A stretch of DNA of 64,000 bases from Minwuia sp048007105 (GCF_048007105.1 NZ_CP180352.1:3782001-3846000); one strand, 5' to 3'. Shown: positions 38,839 to 47,671, numbered from the stretch's first letter. The notes: generated by a model from the letters alone, not told the origin. A program made the numbers and translations.

Positions 38839-41374
38839 GGACACGATCCAGGGCGTCTTCGCCGCCAACCGCCTGCGCCTCGGGGACCGGACCTTCCTGA
38901 CGCTGATCCAGGCGGACGGATCCGAGACCGATTACAGCTACGATGCACTCATGGAGCGGGCGGAGGCCTGGGCGGCCAGTCTGCACGATGCCGGCATTGC
39001 CACGGGCGACCGCGTTGTCGTGATACGCGAACACGGGCTGGACCTCTACGCCGCCTATGCCGGCGCCATCCTGCTGGGCGCCGTGCCGTCGATGTTTGCC
39101 CATCCGTCTCCGAAGCTGTCCGAAGAGGTCTATTTCGAGACCATCGGGCAGTTGCTCGCCGGCAGCGGAGCAAAGGCGCTGATCGCCTATCCCGAGCTGG
39201 CCGGAAAGCTGAAGCCGGTACTCGGCGGTCTGGAAGGTTTCCGCGCCCTGCTCACCGGCACGGACGAAGGCGCTTCGGCGAACTGGCCGCGGCCCCGGGT
39301 CGATCCGGACAGCCCGGCATTCCTGCAATACTCGTCGGGCACCACCGGATTGAAGAAGGGCGTCGTGATCTCGCACCGCGCCCTGCTCTGGCAGATCGCA
39401 GCCTATGGCGAGGCCATCGGCGCCGGTGACGACGACACAATCGTTTCCTGGCTGCCGCTCTATCACGACATGGGACTGATCGCCTGCCTCTTCCTGCCGC
39501 TGATCCGGCGCTGCCGGCTGGTCGCGATGTCGCCCTTCGACTGGGTCCGCCGTCCCGGCATGTGGCTGGAGGCCGTGACCCGGCACCGGGGCACGTTGGG
39601 CTGGCTGCCCAATTTCGCCTACGCCTTCATGGCGAAGAACGCGCCGGAGGCGGGCTACGACCTTTCAAGCCTGCGCAGCATCGTCAACTGCTCCGAACCG
39701 GTAACCGATGCGGCGCACCGCGCCTTTCTGGACCGGTTCAAGGCGCAGGGCATGACGCCCGACCGCCTCGCCGCCTCCTACGCCATGGCCGAAGCCACCT
39801 ACGCGGTTACCTCAGGGGGCTTCGTTGAGCCGCTGAGGACCGTGGAGAAGGACGGCCGGACGCTGGTTTCCTCAGGCCTGGTGCTTCCGGAAACCGAGGT
39901 CCGGATTCTGGACAATGATGGAAAGCCGTTGCCCGACGGCAAGACCGGCGAGATCGAGATCGTCTCACCCTCTATGTTCACCGAATATGACGGAAACCCG
40001 GACGCGACGGCGAAAGCCGTTGTCGGGGGCCGCTACCGCTCCGGCGATCTAGGGTTCCTGCAGGACGGCCACCTGTTCGTGACCGGCCGCAAGCGCGACC
40101 TGATCATCATCGGCGGCAAGAACATCTACCCGCACGACATCGAGGCGCTGACGGAAAGCATCGACGGCGTGATTCCGGGCCGCACCGTGGCGCTGGGCGA
40201 AACCGACGACGAGGCCGGCACACAGGCGATGATCGTTCTGGCCGAAAGCGACCGGTCCGGGAACACATGGCCCGCCATGGCGGCAGCAATCCGCCGCCGC
40301 ATCGCCGAGGCGACCGAAGTCACGCCGCGGGATGTCCGCATCGTCCCGGCCCGCTGGCTGCGCAAATCGACCTCCGGGAAGATCGCACGTGCGGCGAACC
40401 TCGAACGGTATCGGGCCGAGTTCGCGGTCCACCGGCCGGTCGAAGCCTCGATTGTCGAAACCGACAGCACGCTGACCCGGATCCGCGATCTCGTCTCGTC
40501 GCTGGCCGGGGGGCCGGTCGATGACGACGCCTCGCTGATCCGGGAAGGCCGCATCGACAGCTTCGCCATCGTCAACCTGATCCTGGGGCTGGAACAGGCC
40601 TTCGGCCTGTCGATACCCGAGAGCACGGCGGCCGATCCGTCCGCGCTGGACAGCGTCGCCGCCATCGCCCGCACGGTCGAGGCCCTGAAGTCCGGGACGA
40701 CAACAGAAGAAGGTTTCGACTTCGGTCCGGAAGACGTGCCGATGAGCCATGACGGGCCGGTCGCCCTGTCCTCGAAGCCCGCCGGCTTCTGGACCTGGTA
40801 CTACCGACTGGTCTTCCGCCGCCACGGCATCCGCTACGGCAGGGGTCTCAGGGTGCTGGGGCCGATCCTGCTGAGGCTCGACGGCGACCCGAAGAACATG
40901 AGCTTCGGCGACGGCGTCACCATCATGCCCTGGGCCGACCTGAAGATCCGGGAGAACGGCCGCATCCGCATCGGCCATGGCTGCGCCATCGACACCATGG
41001 CCCGTCTCGTCGCCGCCAACGACGCCGAGATCCGGCTGGGCGACCGTGCCCAGATCGCCTTCTCGTCGATCGTCAATGCCGGCGAAAATGTCACCATAGG
41101 CCGCGACACCGCCACTGCAGGCCATTGCACCATCATCGCCTCGGAGCACCTATACAACAGCCCCGAACCGATCATGCGGCAGGGCTATCGCCACGAGCCG
41201 GTACTGATTGGCGCCGATGTCTGGCTGGCGTCGAACGTGCTGGTCACGCCGGGGTCGAAGATCGGCAACGGCGCGGTGATCTCTGCCCGATCGACCGTGC
41301 AGGGCACGATCCGGCCCTACGCGCTGGCGGCGGGCGCGCCTGCCAGGGTCGTGGGATCCAGATTGAAGGACTAG
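38819..41374 (+). CDS. Acyl-AMP ligase - acyl carrier - left-handed beta-helix acyltransferase fusion
   Basis: The protein has 851 residues in three parts. Part one (about 1-550) is a fatty acyl-AMP ligase-like adenylation enzyme with YSSGTTGLKKGVVI, YHDMGLIACLFLPL and the hinge GDLGFLQDGHLFVTGRKRD, and Lys in LRKSTSGKI. Part two (about 550-640) is an acyl carrier domain with the phosphopantetheine Ser581 in GRIDSFAIVNL. Part three (about 690-850) is a hexapeptide-repeat acyltransferase with His/Asn sites (ADVWLASNVLVTPGSKIGNG). One polypeptide would activate an acyl group, load it on its own carrier and pass it to a sugar. The ATG at 38819 is used; a longer upstream frame is a shadow of the preceding gene. 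It closes the operon. Confidence 0.88.
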   Translation: MNAPWTEDTIQGVFAANRLRLGDRTFLTLIQADGSETDYSYDALMERAEAWAASLHDAGIATGDRVVVIREHGLDLYAAYAGAILLGAVPSMFAHPSPKLSEEVYFETIGQLLAGSGAKALIAYPELAGKLKPVLGGLEGFRALLTGTDEGASANWPRPRVDPDSPAFLQYSSGTTGLKKGVVISHRALLWQIAAYGEAIGAGDDDTIVSWLPLYHDMGLIACLFLPLIRRCRLVAMSPFDWVRRPGMWLEAVTRHRGTLGWLPNFAYAFMAKNAPEAGYDLSSLRSIVNCSEPVTDAAHRAFLDRFKAQGMTPDRLAASYAMAEATYAVTSGGFVEPLRTVEKDGRTLVSSGLVLPETEVRILDNDGKPLPDGKTGEIEIVSPSMFTEYDGNPDATAKAVVGGRYRSGDLGFLQDGHLFVTGRKRDLIIIGGKNIYPHDIEALTESIDGVIPGRTVALGETDDEAGTQAMIVLAESDRSGNTWPAMAAAIRRRIAEATEVTPRDVRIVPARWLRKSTSGKIARAANLERYRAEFAVHRPVEASIVETDSTLTRIRDLVSSLAGGPVDDDASLIREGRIDSFAIVNLILGLEQAFGLSIPESTAADPSALDSVAAIARTVEALKSGTTTEEGFDFGPEDVPMSHDGPVALSSKPAGFWTWYYRLVFRRHGIRYGRGLRVLGPILLRLDGDPKNMSFGDGVTIMPWADLKIRENGRIRIGHGCAIDTMARLVAANDAEIRLGDRAQIAFSSIVNAGENVTIGRDTATAGHCTIIASEHLYNSPEPIMRQGYRHEPVLIGADVWLASNVLVTPGSKIGNGAVISARSTVQGTIRPYALAAGAPARVVGSRLKD

Positions 41375-41383
41375 TTTCGGAGA

Positions 41384-41872
41384 TCAGCCCAGGGCGCAGA
41401 CCCGGATGTGGTGGCTCCAGGCATGCTCGAGGTCGGACAGCCGCTCCAGCAGCGCACCGAGATCCCCCGATTCACCCTCGAAACCGTCGGCGAACTCGGC
41501 CTCCAGCTTCTGGATGACGCCGCTCAGATCGCGGCCGCGCCCGGTCACCCGGACGATTGTGGCGCGACGGTCGTTCTGGGACTTGAACTGCTCGATGTAG
41601 CCGGCCTCGACCAGCTTCTTCAGATTGTAGGTCGCGTTGGAACCCTGGTAGTAGCCGCGCTCCATCAGCGTCTTCACGTTGACCTCGGCCTCGCCGATAT
41701 TGGTCAGCAGCAACGCCTGCACCGCGCTGATGTCATCGACCCTGAGACGCGTCAGTTCGGCCCGGATCACATCCAGATAGAGCCGATGGAGCCGCTCGAT
41801 CATGCGGGTCACGGAGCGGTAGCGGTGGGCCGCTTCCTGGCTGGCGTCGAAGGACTGATGGCTGTCGGGCAT
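41384..41872 (-). CDS. MarR/winged-helix transcriptional regulator
   Basis: This protein of 162 residues has a winged helix: VKTLMERGYYQGSNATYNLK (helix-turn-helix) and KSQNDRRATIVRVTGRGRDL (wing). It most resembles the MarR-type regulators of alphaproteobacteria that include LdtR, although the ligand cannot be named. It ends 9 bases after the glycosylation operon on the opposite strand, so the two are convergent. It is divergent from the response regulator and shares a CtrA-like box with it. Confidence 0.75.
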   Translation of the reverse strand: MPDSHQSFDASQEAAHRYRSVTRMIERLHRLYLDVIRAELTRLRVDDISAVQALLLTNIGEAEVNVKTLMERGYYQGSNATYNLKKLVEAGYIEQFKSQNDRRATIVRVTGRGRDLSGVIQKLEAEFADGFEGESGDLGALLERLSDLEHAWSHHIRVCALG

Positions 41873-41889
41873 GACCGAAATTCTCCGGG

Positions 41890-41905
41890 TTAATCACTCG
41901 GTAAG
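41890..41905. promoter_or_regulatory. CtrA-like box, MarR / response regulator divergent promoter
   Basis: TTAA-N7-GTAA read forward, or TTAC-N7-TTAAC read on the minus strand. One mismatch to the CtrA consensus. It lies 18 bases from the MarR start and 57 from the response regulator start. Confidence 0.3.
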
Positions 41906-41961
41906 GCGAACTGTTGCATCCTTTTCTTAACAACCCCCTCACAGCGGCCGGAAAGTGCCGA

Positions 41962-42342
41962 ATGACCGATCAAGCACTCCACAGAACGGCCGACGTGATC
42001 ATCATCGACGATGACTCCGCCAGCGCCCGCATTGTCAGCACGTTTCTGGAACGCAACGGCTATGTCGTGGTGACGGAAGGCAACGCCTTTGCAGGTCTCA
42101 ACGCCGTTCGCCGGCACCGGCCCAAGGTGGTCCTGCTGGACATCCAGATGCCGGGCATGGACGGCATCACCGCCACGGGCATGGTCAAGAGCTACGCCCC
42201 GGCGGCGCATGTCGTGCTGATGTCCGGCTACCGCGAGGACCTCGGACGCGCGGGACGCGAGGCGCTGGGCGCCTTCGCCATTCTCGAGAAGCCGCTACCT
42301 TTGAATGCATTGCTCGATTTCGTGCGCGGCGCGGTGGCGTGA
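41962..42342 (+). CDS. Single-domain response regulator (receiver only)
   Basis: A protein of 126 residues that is just a receiver domain: acidic pair in IIIDDDSAS, phosphoacceptor Asp in VVLLDIQMPGMDG, Thr/Ser in VLMSGYRED and Lys in ILEKPLPLN. There is no output domain, so it passes a phosphate or binds a partner, like CheY- or DivK-type proteins. The start at 41962 is chosen because the upstream residues match no receiver sequence. It lies beside a DUF2336 gene. Confidence 0.85.
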   Translation: MTDQALHRTADVIIIDDDSASARIVSTFLERNGYVVVTEGNAFAGLNAVRRHRPKVVLLDIQMPGMDGITATGMVKSYAPAAHVVLMSGYREDLGRAGREALGAFAILEKPLPLNALLDFVRGAVA

Positions 42343-42371
42343 CAGCGGTCACGATCCGGATTTCTTCTTGC

Positions 42372-42387
42372 TTATCCGTTCGTTAAC
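42372..42387 (+). promoter_or_regulatory. CtrA-like box upstream of second DUF2336 gene
   Basis: TTAT-N7-TTAAC lies 48 bases before the GTG start of the DUF2336 gene. One mismatch to TTAA-N7-TTAAC. The shared TTAACC core with the box at 20466 before the other DUF2336 gene makes co-regulation likely. Confidence 0.4.
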
Positions 42388-42434
42388 CAGTGCCCGGTAG
42401 GTTGGGCGTACCAACGATTACAGGATCCGGACCC

Positions 42435-43571
42435 GTGTTCGATCAGGCACCTGAACGCAAACCCGACATGTCGGCGCTCTTCGATCTTGCGCACCGCAAG
42501 AGCCGCGAAGGCCGGGCGCAGCTTTACGAGGATGTCTGGAACCTGTTCGAGGCCGATGGCTCGGGACTGAATGAGAAGGAACGGTCGATCATGACCGATA
42601 TCCTTCGCCGGCTGAGCCATGACGTGGAAATGACTGTCCGCCGCCGCCTCGCCGAACGTCTCGCAACCAATCCGGACGCGCCGCCTGAGCTCGCGGCAAT
42701 GCTGGGCAACGACCAGATCGAGGTCGCCTACCCGATCCTGATGGACTGCAAGGCCCTGCGCGACGTCGACCTGATCGAGATCGTGCGCCACCGCACCCTG
42801 CAGCATCAACTGGCGACCGCCATGCGCTCCGGCATTTCGCCGGAGGTTTCCGACGCGCTGGTCGCGACCGGCAACGAGGACGTCGTCGTCGCCCTGCTGG
42901 AGAACCAGACCGCGACCATGTCGGATGCGCTGATGGAGCATCTGGTCGCCGAGTCCGAACGCGTCGACCGCTATCAGAAGCCCCTGCTCCGTCGCCCCGA
43001 CCTGCCGAAGGGTCTGGCCAAGCGCATGTATGCCTGGGTCTCCGCAGCGCTGAGAACCTACATCGTCGAGAACTACCGCTTCGATCCGGCCGAGCTGGAC
43101 GACAACGTGGTCTTCGCCATGAACGACGCCGTGCGCGAATCCACCGGCGAGACCGAGTCCAACGACCCGTCCGAGCGGCTTGTCGACAAGCTGCACGCCG
43201 CCGGCCAGCTCAACATCGCCTTCGCGTTGAAGGCGCTGCGGCAGGGTGAAGTGCGGCTGTTCGAGTTCGCCATGGCCAAGCTGACCCAGCTTCGGGTCGA
43301 ACTGATGCGGCGCCTGGTCTACGAACCGGGCGGCGAGGCGCTGGCCATTTCGTGCCGCATGCTGGACATGGACCTGAAGACGTTCCTGAACATCTTCGAC
43401 CTTACCCGTGCGGCGCGCGGCGCCCTGACGGCAGGTCATCGGCAGGAGCGGACGCATCTCGAGGACTTCTACAAGGGCCTCGACCGCGACAGCGCCGCCG
43501 CCGTCGTCCGCCGCTGGCGCCAGGATCCGGATTTCCTTTCGGCTCTCAACCAGTTGACCGCGACGGACTGA
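42435..43571 (+). CDS. DUF2336 domain protein (paralogue 2)
   Basis: The protein has about 378 residues, entirely helical, with repeats such as RLSHDVEMTVRRRLAERLAT and DQIEVAYPILMDC. It belongs to the same family as the 19187-20413 product but is clearly diverged. The start may be GTG 42435 (chosen, preceded by GGATCCGGA) or ATG 42468 (MSALFDLAHRKSREGR). Function unknown; no membrane segment. It follows the receiver protein on the same strand, with 92 bases between them. Confidence 0.76.
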   Translation: MFDQAPERKPDMSALFDLAHRKSREGRAQLYEDVWNLFEADGSGLNEKERSIMTDILRRLSHDVEMTVRRRLAERLATNPDAPPELAAMLGNDQIEVAYPILMDCKALRDVDLIEIVRHRTLQHQLATAMRSGISPEVSDALVATGNEDVVVALLENQTATMSDALMEHLVAESERVDRYQKPLLRRPDLPKGLAKRMYAWVSAALRTYIVENYRFDPAELDDNVVFAMNDAVRESTGETESNDPSERLVDKLHAAGQLNIAFALKALRQGEVRLFEFAMAKLTQLRVELMRRLVYEPGGEALAISCRMLDMDLKTFLNIFDLTRAARGALTAGHRQERTHLEDFYKGLDRDSAAAVVRRWRQDPDFLSALNQLTATD

Positions 43572-43600
43572 CGCCCGGGTTTACACCCCCCGGCCTGCGC

Positions 43601-43621
43601 GCAATATTGCAGCAACGTTGC
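43601..43621. promoter_or_regulatory. Two adjacent GCAA-N2-TTGC palindromes before moaA
   Basis: GCAATATTGC (43601-43610) and GCAACGTTGC (43612-43621) are perfect 10-bp palindromes separated by one base and so centred one helical turn apart. They sit just ahead of the moaA ribosome site. Two dimers on the same face of the helix would fit this spacing. The regulator is not known. Confidence 0.4.
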
Positions 43622-43641
43622 AGGCGCAGGAGCCAGTCACC

Positions 43642-44631
43642 TTGATCGACCCCTTCGGCCGGGAAATCTCCTATCTTCGCGTATCGGTCACCGACCGCTG
43701 CGATTTCCGCTGCGTCTACTGCATGGCGGAAAACATGACCTTCCTGCCCAAGAAGGACATCCTGACACTTGAGGAACTGGACCAGCTCTGCACGGCCTTC
43801 GTCGGCAAGGGCGTGCGCAAGCTCCGGATCACCGGGGGCGAGCCTCTGGTGCGGCGCGACGTGATGAGCCTGTTCCGCAATCTTGGGCGTCATCTGGAAA
43901 CCGGCGCGCTGGACGAACTGACGCTGACGACCAATGGCTCCCAGCTGACACGGTTCGCCGACGAACTGGCAGCCATCGGCGTGAAGCGCGTGAACGTCTC
44001 GCTGGATACCATCGACCCCGACAAGTTCGAGCGCATCACCCGCTGGGGCAAGCTCGACAAGGTCATGGCCGGCCTGGATGCGGCGCAACGCGCCGGCATT
44101 CACGTCAAGATCAACGCCGTTGCGCTGAAGGGTGTCAACGAGGAAGAGATTTCCGACATGGTCGGGTGGTGCGGACAGCGCGGATACGACCTCTGCCTGA
44201 TCGAGACCATGCCGCTCGGCGATATCGACGGCGACCGCACCGACCAGTACCTGCCCCTTTCGCTGGTCCGCGCGCGTCTGGGTCAGCGCTGGACGCTGGA
44301 CGACACCGACTACAAGACCGGCGGCCCCGCCCGCTACACCGTGGTGCGCGAGACCGGCCACCGGCTAGGCTTCATCACGCCGATGACCCACAATTTCTGC
44401 GAAAGCTGCAACCGGGTGCGACTCACCTGCACCGGCACCCTGTACATGTGCCTCGGTCAGGAGGATGCCGCCGACCTGCGTGCGCCGCTCCGCGCCGATC
44501 CGTCGGGCATGGAACTCGACCGGGCCATCGACGAGGCCATCGGGCGCAAGCCGAAGGGCCATGATTTCGTCATCGACCGTCGCCGCTCCGCCCCCGCCGT
44601 GGGCCGGCACATGAGCGTCACCGGCGGATGA
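43642..44631 (+). CDS. moaA: GTP 3',8-cyclase MoaA (molybdenum cofactor biosynthesis)
   Basis: A radical-SAM enzyme of 329 residues that converts GTP to the cyclised precursor of molybdopterin. The N-terminal 4Fe-4S cluster is in SVTDRCDFRCVYCM (CxxxCxxC). The second cluster is in the C-terminal FCESCNRVRLTCTGTLYMCL. The protein ends in GG as the family requires. The TTG at 43642 (IDPFGREISYLRVSV) is chosen because AGGAG (43628-43632) lies nine bases upstream and family members start MIDPFGR. A TTG at 43618 would add eight residues and is unlikely. Confidence 0.95.
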   Translation: MIDPFGREISYLRVSVTDRCDFRCVYCMAENMTFLPKKDILTLEELDQLCTAFVGKGVRKLRITGGEPLVRRDVMSLFRNLGRHLETGALDELTLTTNGSQLTRFADELAAIGVKRVNVSLDTIDPDKFERITRWGKLDKVMAGLDAAQRAGIHVKINAVALKGVNEEEISDMVGWCGQRGYDLCLIETMPLGDIDGDRTDQYLPLSLVRARLGQRWTLDDTDYKTGGPARYTVVRETGHRLGFITPMTHNFCESCNRVRLTCTGTLYMCLGQEDAADLRAPLRADPSGMELDRAIDEAIGRKPKGHDFVIDRRRSAPAVGRHMSVTGG

Positions 44632-44745
44632 GCGATTCCCCTCCGGGGGCATGTTTCTTGCTGTTTCAATGATCTGGCGGACGGTCCTGTACCTTTGAGA
44701 TACACTCGGTCCGTCCCGAAGGCCCTGTAACCCAGCCGGATCGAG

Positions 44746-46518
44746 ATGGCGCGTCGCCTTGTTCCGAAATTTCTGACTGTTGTCGAAAACGTCAATCGAG
44801 GCGTGGCTGTGGCGTCGGCCTTTCATGGCGCCGTGCTGGCAGGGTTGATCGTCGGCGCGCCCCAGCTGTTCGGGCGCGAACCCGACACGCTCGCGATCCC
44901 GATCACGATCCAGATCTTCGACGATGTATACGGCAGCGACGAACAGGATCAGGAGCAGAAGTCCGATCTGTTCGAGGAACTGCCGCCGATCGAGACTGCC
45001 GTCGTCGCCGAACCCGAACCGGCGAAACCGGTCGAGGCGCCGCCCGCCGACGCCCCGAAGATCACGGTCCCGGATGTCCGCCAGGCCGCGATCGAGGCCG
45101 CAAAGCGAGCCGAGCGGCCGGAGGACAGCGGCCCGGCGCCGGAGCCGAACCAGCCAGGTGACATCGCCGTCGTGTACGAACAGAGCGCGCCGCTGACACC
45201 GAAGGAAGAGCGCCCCGAGGCCACGCCGCTGGCGCCGGAAAACGAAGCCCTGCCCGAAACGCCGAAGGCGCTGGCCGCCGAGATCAGGCGGCTGGAGGCG
45301 CTCAAGGCTCAGGCCCAGCTTCGCCGACGGGTGGCGGAGAGCCAGAAGAAGCCACAGCAGGCGGCCGACGTGGCCGAACAGATCGCCGCGCTGGAGCAGC
45401 GTCTGAAGCGGCTATCCGTCGCCAAGGCCGCGGCCAGGGTGCCGAGGGTCGAGCGACCGAAGAGCGACACGTCGACCACACCGCCTGAACTTGCGGACGC
45501 GAAACGCTCGAAGCTGACGGTCACGAAAGTCGAGACGCCGCCGAAGCAATCGGCCGTCGATATCCTGAAACAGTCCCAGCGGCGCGAGAAGACCGATGAC
45601 CGGTTGTCGCCGGAAGACCGGGAACGGGCGAAACAGTCGCTCGAGCGGTTCCGGAAGGCCGCGGATGAAGGCATCAGAAGCGCCGAGATGAACCTCGCCA
45701 AGGCGCTCGACAAGGGCAAGGGCGCCGAGCAGGACAAGAAGAAGGCAACCGAAATCCTGGAGAAGCTGGCCCGCCGGAACTACCAGCCCGCCCAGATCGA
45801 ACTGGCGAAGAAGCACCTGACCGGCGACGGTGTCGAGAAGGACAAGAAACGGGCCTACATTCTGCTGAAGACGGCTGCCGACGAGAACAACATCGTCGCC
45901 AAACGGGCGCTCAATGCGCTCGACAAGGAGATGAGCGCCGAGGACCGCCAGCTTGCCGAGGAAGAAGCCGGCAAGTGGCGCCGCTTTATCGACAAGCAGC
46001 GCGCCGAGAACAAGCTGACCTCGACGAGGCAGAAGCAGCTTGATGAGGAACTCCGCGTCGCAATGGACAAGGGCAACGTCCAGCGCATGGAGAATCTGTT
46101 GCGCTCGGGGGCAGACCCGAACGCCATCGATGCGTCGGGCCGTGACGCCATCATCGCCGCCGCCTGGCGGGGCCGCGAGATGGTCGTCGAACTGTTGATC
46201 GAGAAGGGCGTCGATATCGACACCATCGACCTGGAAGGCCGGACGCCGCTGACCTGGGCCTCCATCAACGGCTACGAGGCGATCGTCGAGGATCTGCTGA
46301 ACGAAGGCGCCGACCCCGATACGCGAGACGATGCGGGGCTGACCCCGCTGATGCGGGCGGCATGGAACGGCCATGACGACGTGGTGCGCGCCCTGCTGGC
46401 CAGCGGCGCTTCCCCTGACATCACCGACGGCGAAGGCAAGACCGCACTCGACCGGGCGCGCGAGGAAGACTGGCCGCAGGTCGTGCAGATGCTGGAAGCC
46501 GCCCCCCGGGCGAACTGA
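44746..46518 (+). CDS. TonB-like N-terminus / Sel1 repeats / ankyrin repeats protein
   Basis: The protein has 590 residues with a mosaic layout. A short cytoplasmic start and one membrane helix (AVASAFHGAVLAGLIVGAPQL) precede an acidic Pro/Glu-rich stretch (about 70-190) and a coiled coil (about 170-220), similar to TonB/TolA leaders. About residues 300-385 form Sel1-like repeats (RNYQPAQIELAKKHLTGDGV). About residues 430-590 form four ankyrin repeats (ARDAIIAAAWRGREMV-like). The C-terminal part would be periplasmic and a protein-binding scaffold. No function is known for this arrangement. Confidence 0.75.
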   Translation: MARRLVPKFLTVVENVNRGVAVASAFHGAVLAGLIVGAPQLFGREPDTLAIPITIQIFDDVYGSDEQDQEQKSDLFEELPPIETAVVAEPEPAKPVEAPPADAPKITVPDVRQAAIEAAKRAERPEDSGPAPEPNQPGDIAVVYEQSAPLTPKEERPEATPLAPENEALPETPKALAAEIRRLEALKAQAQLRRRVAESQKKPQQAADVAEQIAALEQRLKRLSVAKAAARVPRVERPKSDTSTTPPELADAKRSKLTVTKVETPPKQSAVDILKQSQRREKTDDRLSPEDRERAKQSLERFRKAADEGIRSAEMNLAKALDKGKGAEQDKKKATEILEKLARRNYQPAQIELAKKHLTGDGVEKDKKRAYILLKTAADENNIVAKRALNALDKEMSAEDRQLAEEEAGKWRRFIDKQRAENKLTSTRQKQLDEELRVAMDKGNVQRMENLLRSGADPNAIDASGRDAIIAAAWRGREMVVELLIEKGVDIDTIDLEGRTPLTWASINGYEAIVEDLLNEGADPDTRDDAGLTPLMRAAWNGHDDVVRALLASGASPDITDGEGKTALDRAREEDWPQVVQMLEAAPRAN

Positions 46519-46525
46519 GCCGAAT

Positions 46526-47671
46526 TCAGAGGAAGGTCGCGTCGGTCGGCAGGCCGAAGCCCACGCGTCCCGTCAGTTCCCAACTCGCGGGATTGACCAT
46601 CATGTGCTGCGTCATCACGTGGGCGTCGCGGAAGCGCCGCTGCACAGGCGATTTCAGATAGACGCTGTCGCCGCCGGCCAGATCGTTCATCGCACGTGCG
46701 ACCTCGGCAGCCGTCCGCGTTGCATGGGTCGCCGCGAGGCGCAGATCGGCCCGCACCTCGACGGAAAGCGGATCTCCCGCCTTCGCCATTGTCCATGCCG
46801 CGCCGACGGCATCCTCGAAGAAGGCCTCCGCGCCGCGGAGCTTTGCCGTCGCCTGGGCCAGTTCAGCCTGGGCATAGCCGCGCTCGGCCAGCGTCCGGCC
46901 GCCGCCGGTCGGCTTCTTCGACGCCGCCAGCGCAACCAGATCCCGGATCGCAGCGCGTCCGTTGCCGAGCGCCACCGCAGCAATGCCGAGGGCCAGCAGG
47001 CCGAAGGTCGGGAACCGGTAGAGCGCGCCGTCATGGGTGGCCTTGCTGCTCATCAGGGAGACCGCGTGGCTTGCCGGCACCTGGATGTCATGTACCTCGA
47101 AATCGCCTGAACCAGTGCCGGACAAGCCGTGCACATACCAGGTGTCGAGCAGCTTCGCCCTGGAAGCCGGAAAGATCATCATGCGGGAATCCGGGGCGCC
47201 GTTGGGCAGCTTGCGGACCTCGCCGTCCTCGATGATGACCGCACCGCCCGAAAGCCAGGTGCAGTTGATCGAGCCGCTGCCCCAGGCCCAGCGTCCGCGC
47301 AGCCTGTAGCCGCCGCCCTTCGGGACCGCCTTCCCCATCGGCGCGAAGACGCCGCCATAGATCCCCAGCGGATCGCCGTAGATCTCGCGCCCCGTTTCAT
47401 GATCCAGAAAGCCGGACTTGTAGGCCGACGTCGCGCCGATCATCAGGCACCAGCCGGTGGCCGCATCCGCCTCGGCGAAGCGGCGCATCATGCCCAGCGA
47501 CCGCGACGGCTCCCATTCCAGGCCATCCAGCGCCTTCGGGATCATCATCCTGAACAGGCCCAGCTTGGCCATGTCCTGGGCGATATCCTCGGGCAGGCGG
47601 CGGGCCCCCTCGATTTCCTCGCCGCGGAGCGCCACCGACTCCACCAGTTCATCCAGATCGCGCTTGTGCAT
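46526..47671 (-). CDS. Acyl-CoA dehydrogenase-like / group D flavin monooxygenase
   Basis: This protein of 381 residues has the acyl-CoA dehydrogenase fold: helical N-terminus, central beta domain with GGYRLRGRWAWGSGSINCTW and a C-terminal four-helix bundle (RLAATHATRTAAEVARAMND). Similar to the flavin-dependent monooxygenase subunits (HsaA/HpaB-like class D) that need a separate reductase, and less like true acyl-CoA dehydrogenases. The following-strand neighbour is an MDR oxidoreductase, with ATG overlapping the neighbour's TGA. Substrate unknown. Confidence 0.75.
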   Translation of the reverse strand: MHKRDLDELVESVALRGEEIEGARRLPEDIAQDMAKLGLFRMMIPKALDGLEWEPSRSLGMMRRFAEADAATGWCLMIGATSAYKSGFLDHETGREIYGDPLGIYGGVFAPMGKAVPKGGGYRLRGRWAWGSGSINCTWLSGGAVIIEDGEVRKLPNGAPDSRMMIFPASRAKLLDTWYVHGLSGTGSGDFEVHDIQVPASHAVSLMSSKATHDGALYRFPTFGLLALGIAAVALGNGRAAIRDLVALAASKKPTGGGRTLAERGYAQAELAQATAKLRGAEAFFEDAVGAAWTMAKAGDPLSVEVRADLRLAATHATRTAAEVARAMNDLAGGDSVYLKSPVQRRFRDAHVMTQHMMVNPASWELTGRVGFGLPTDATFL

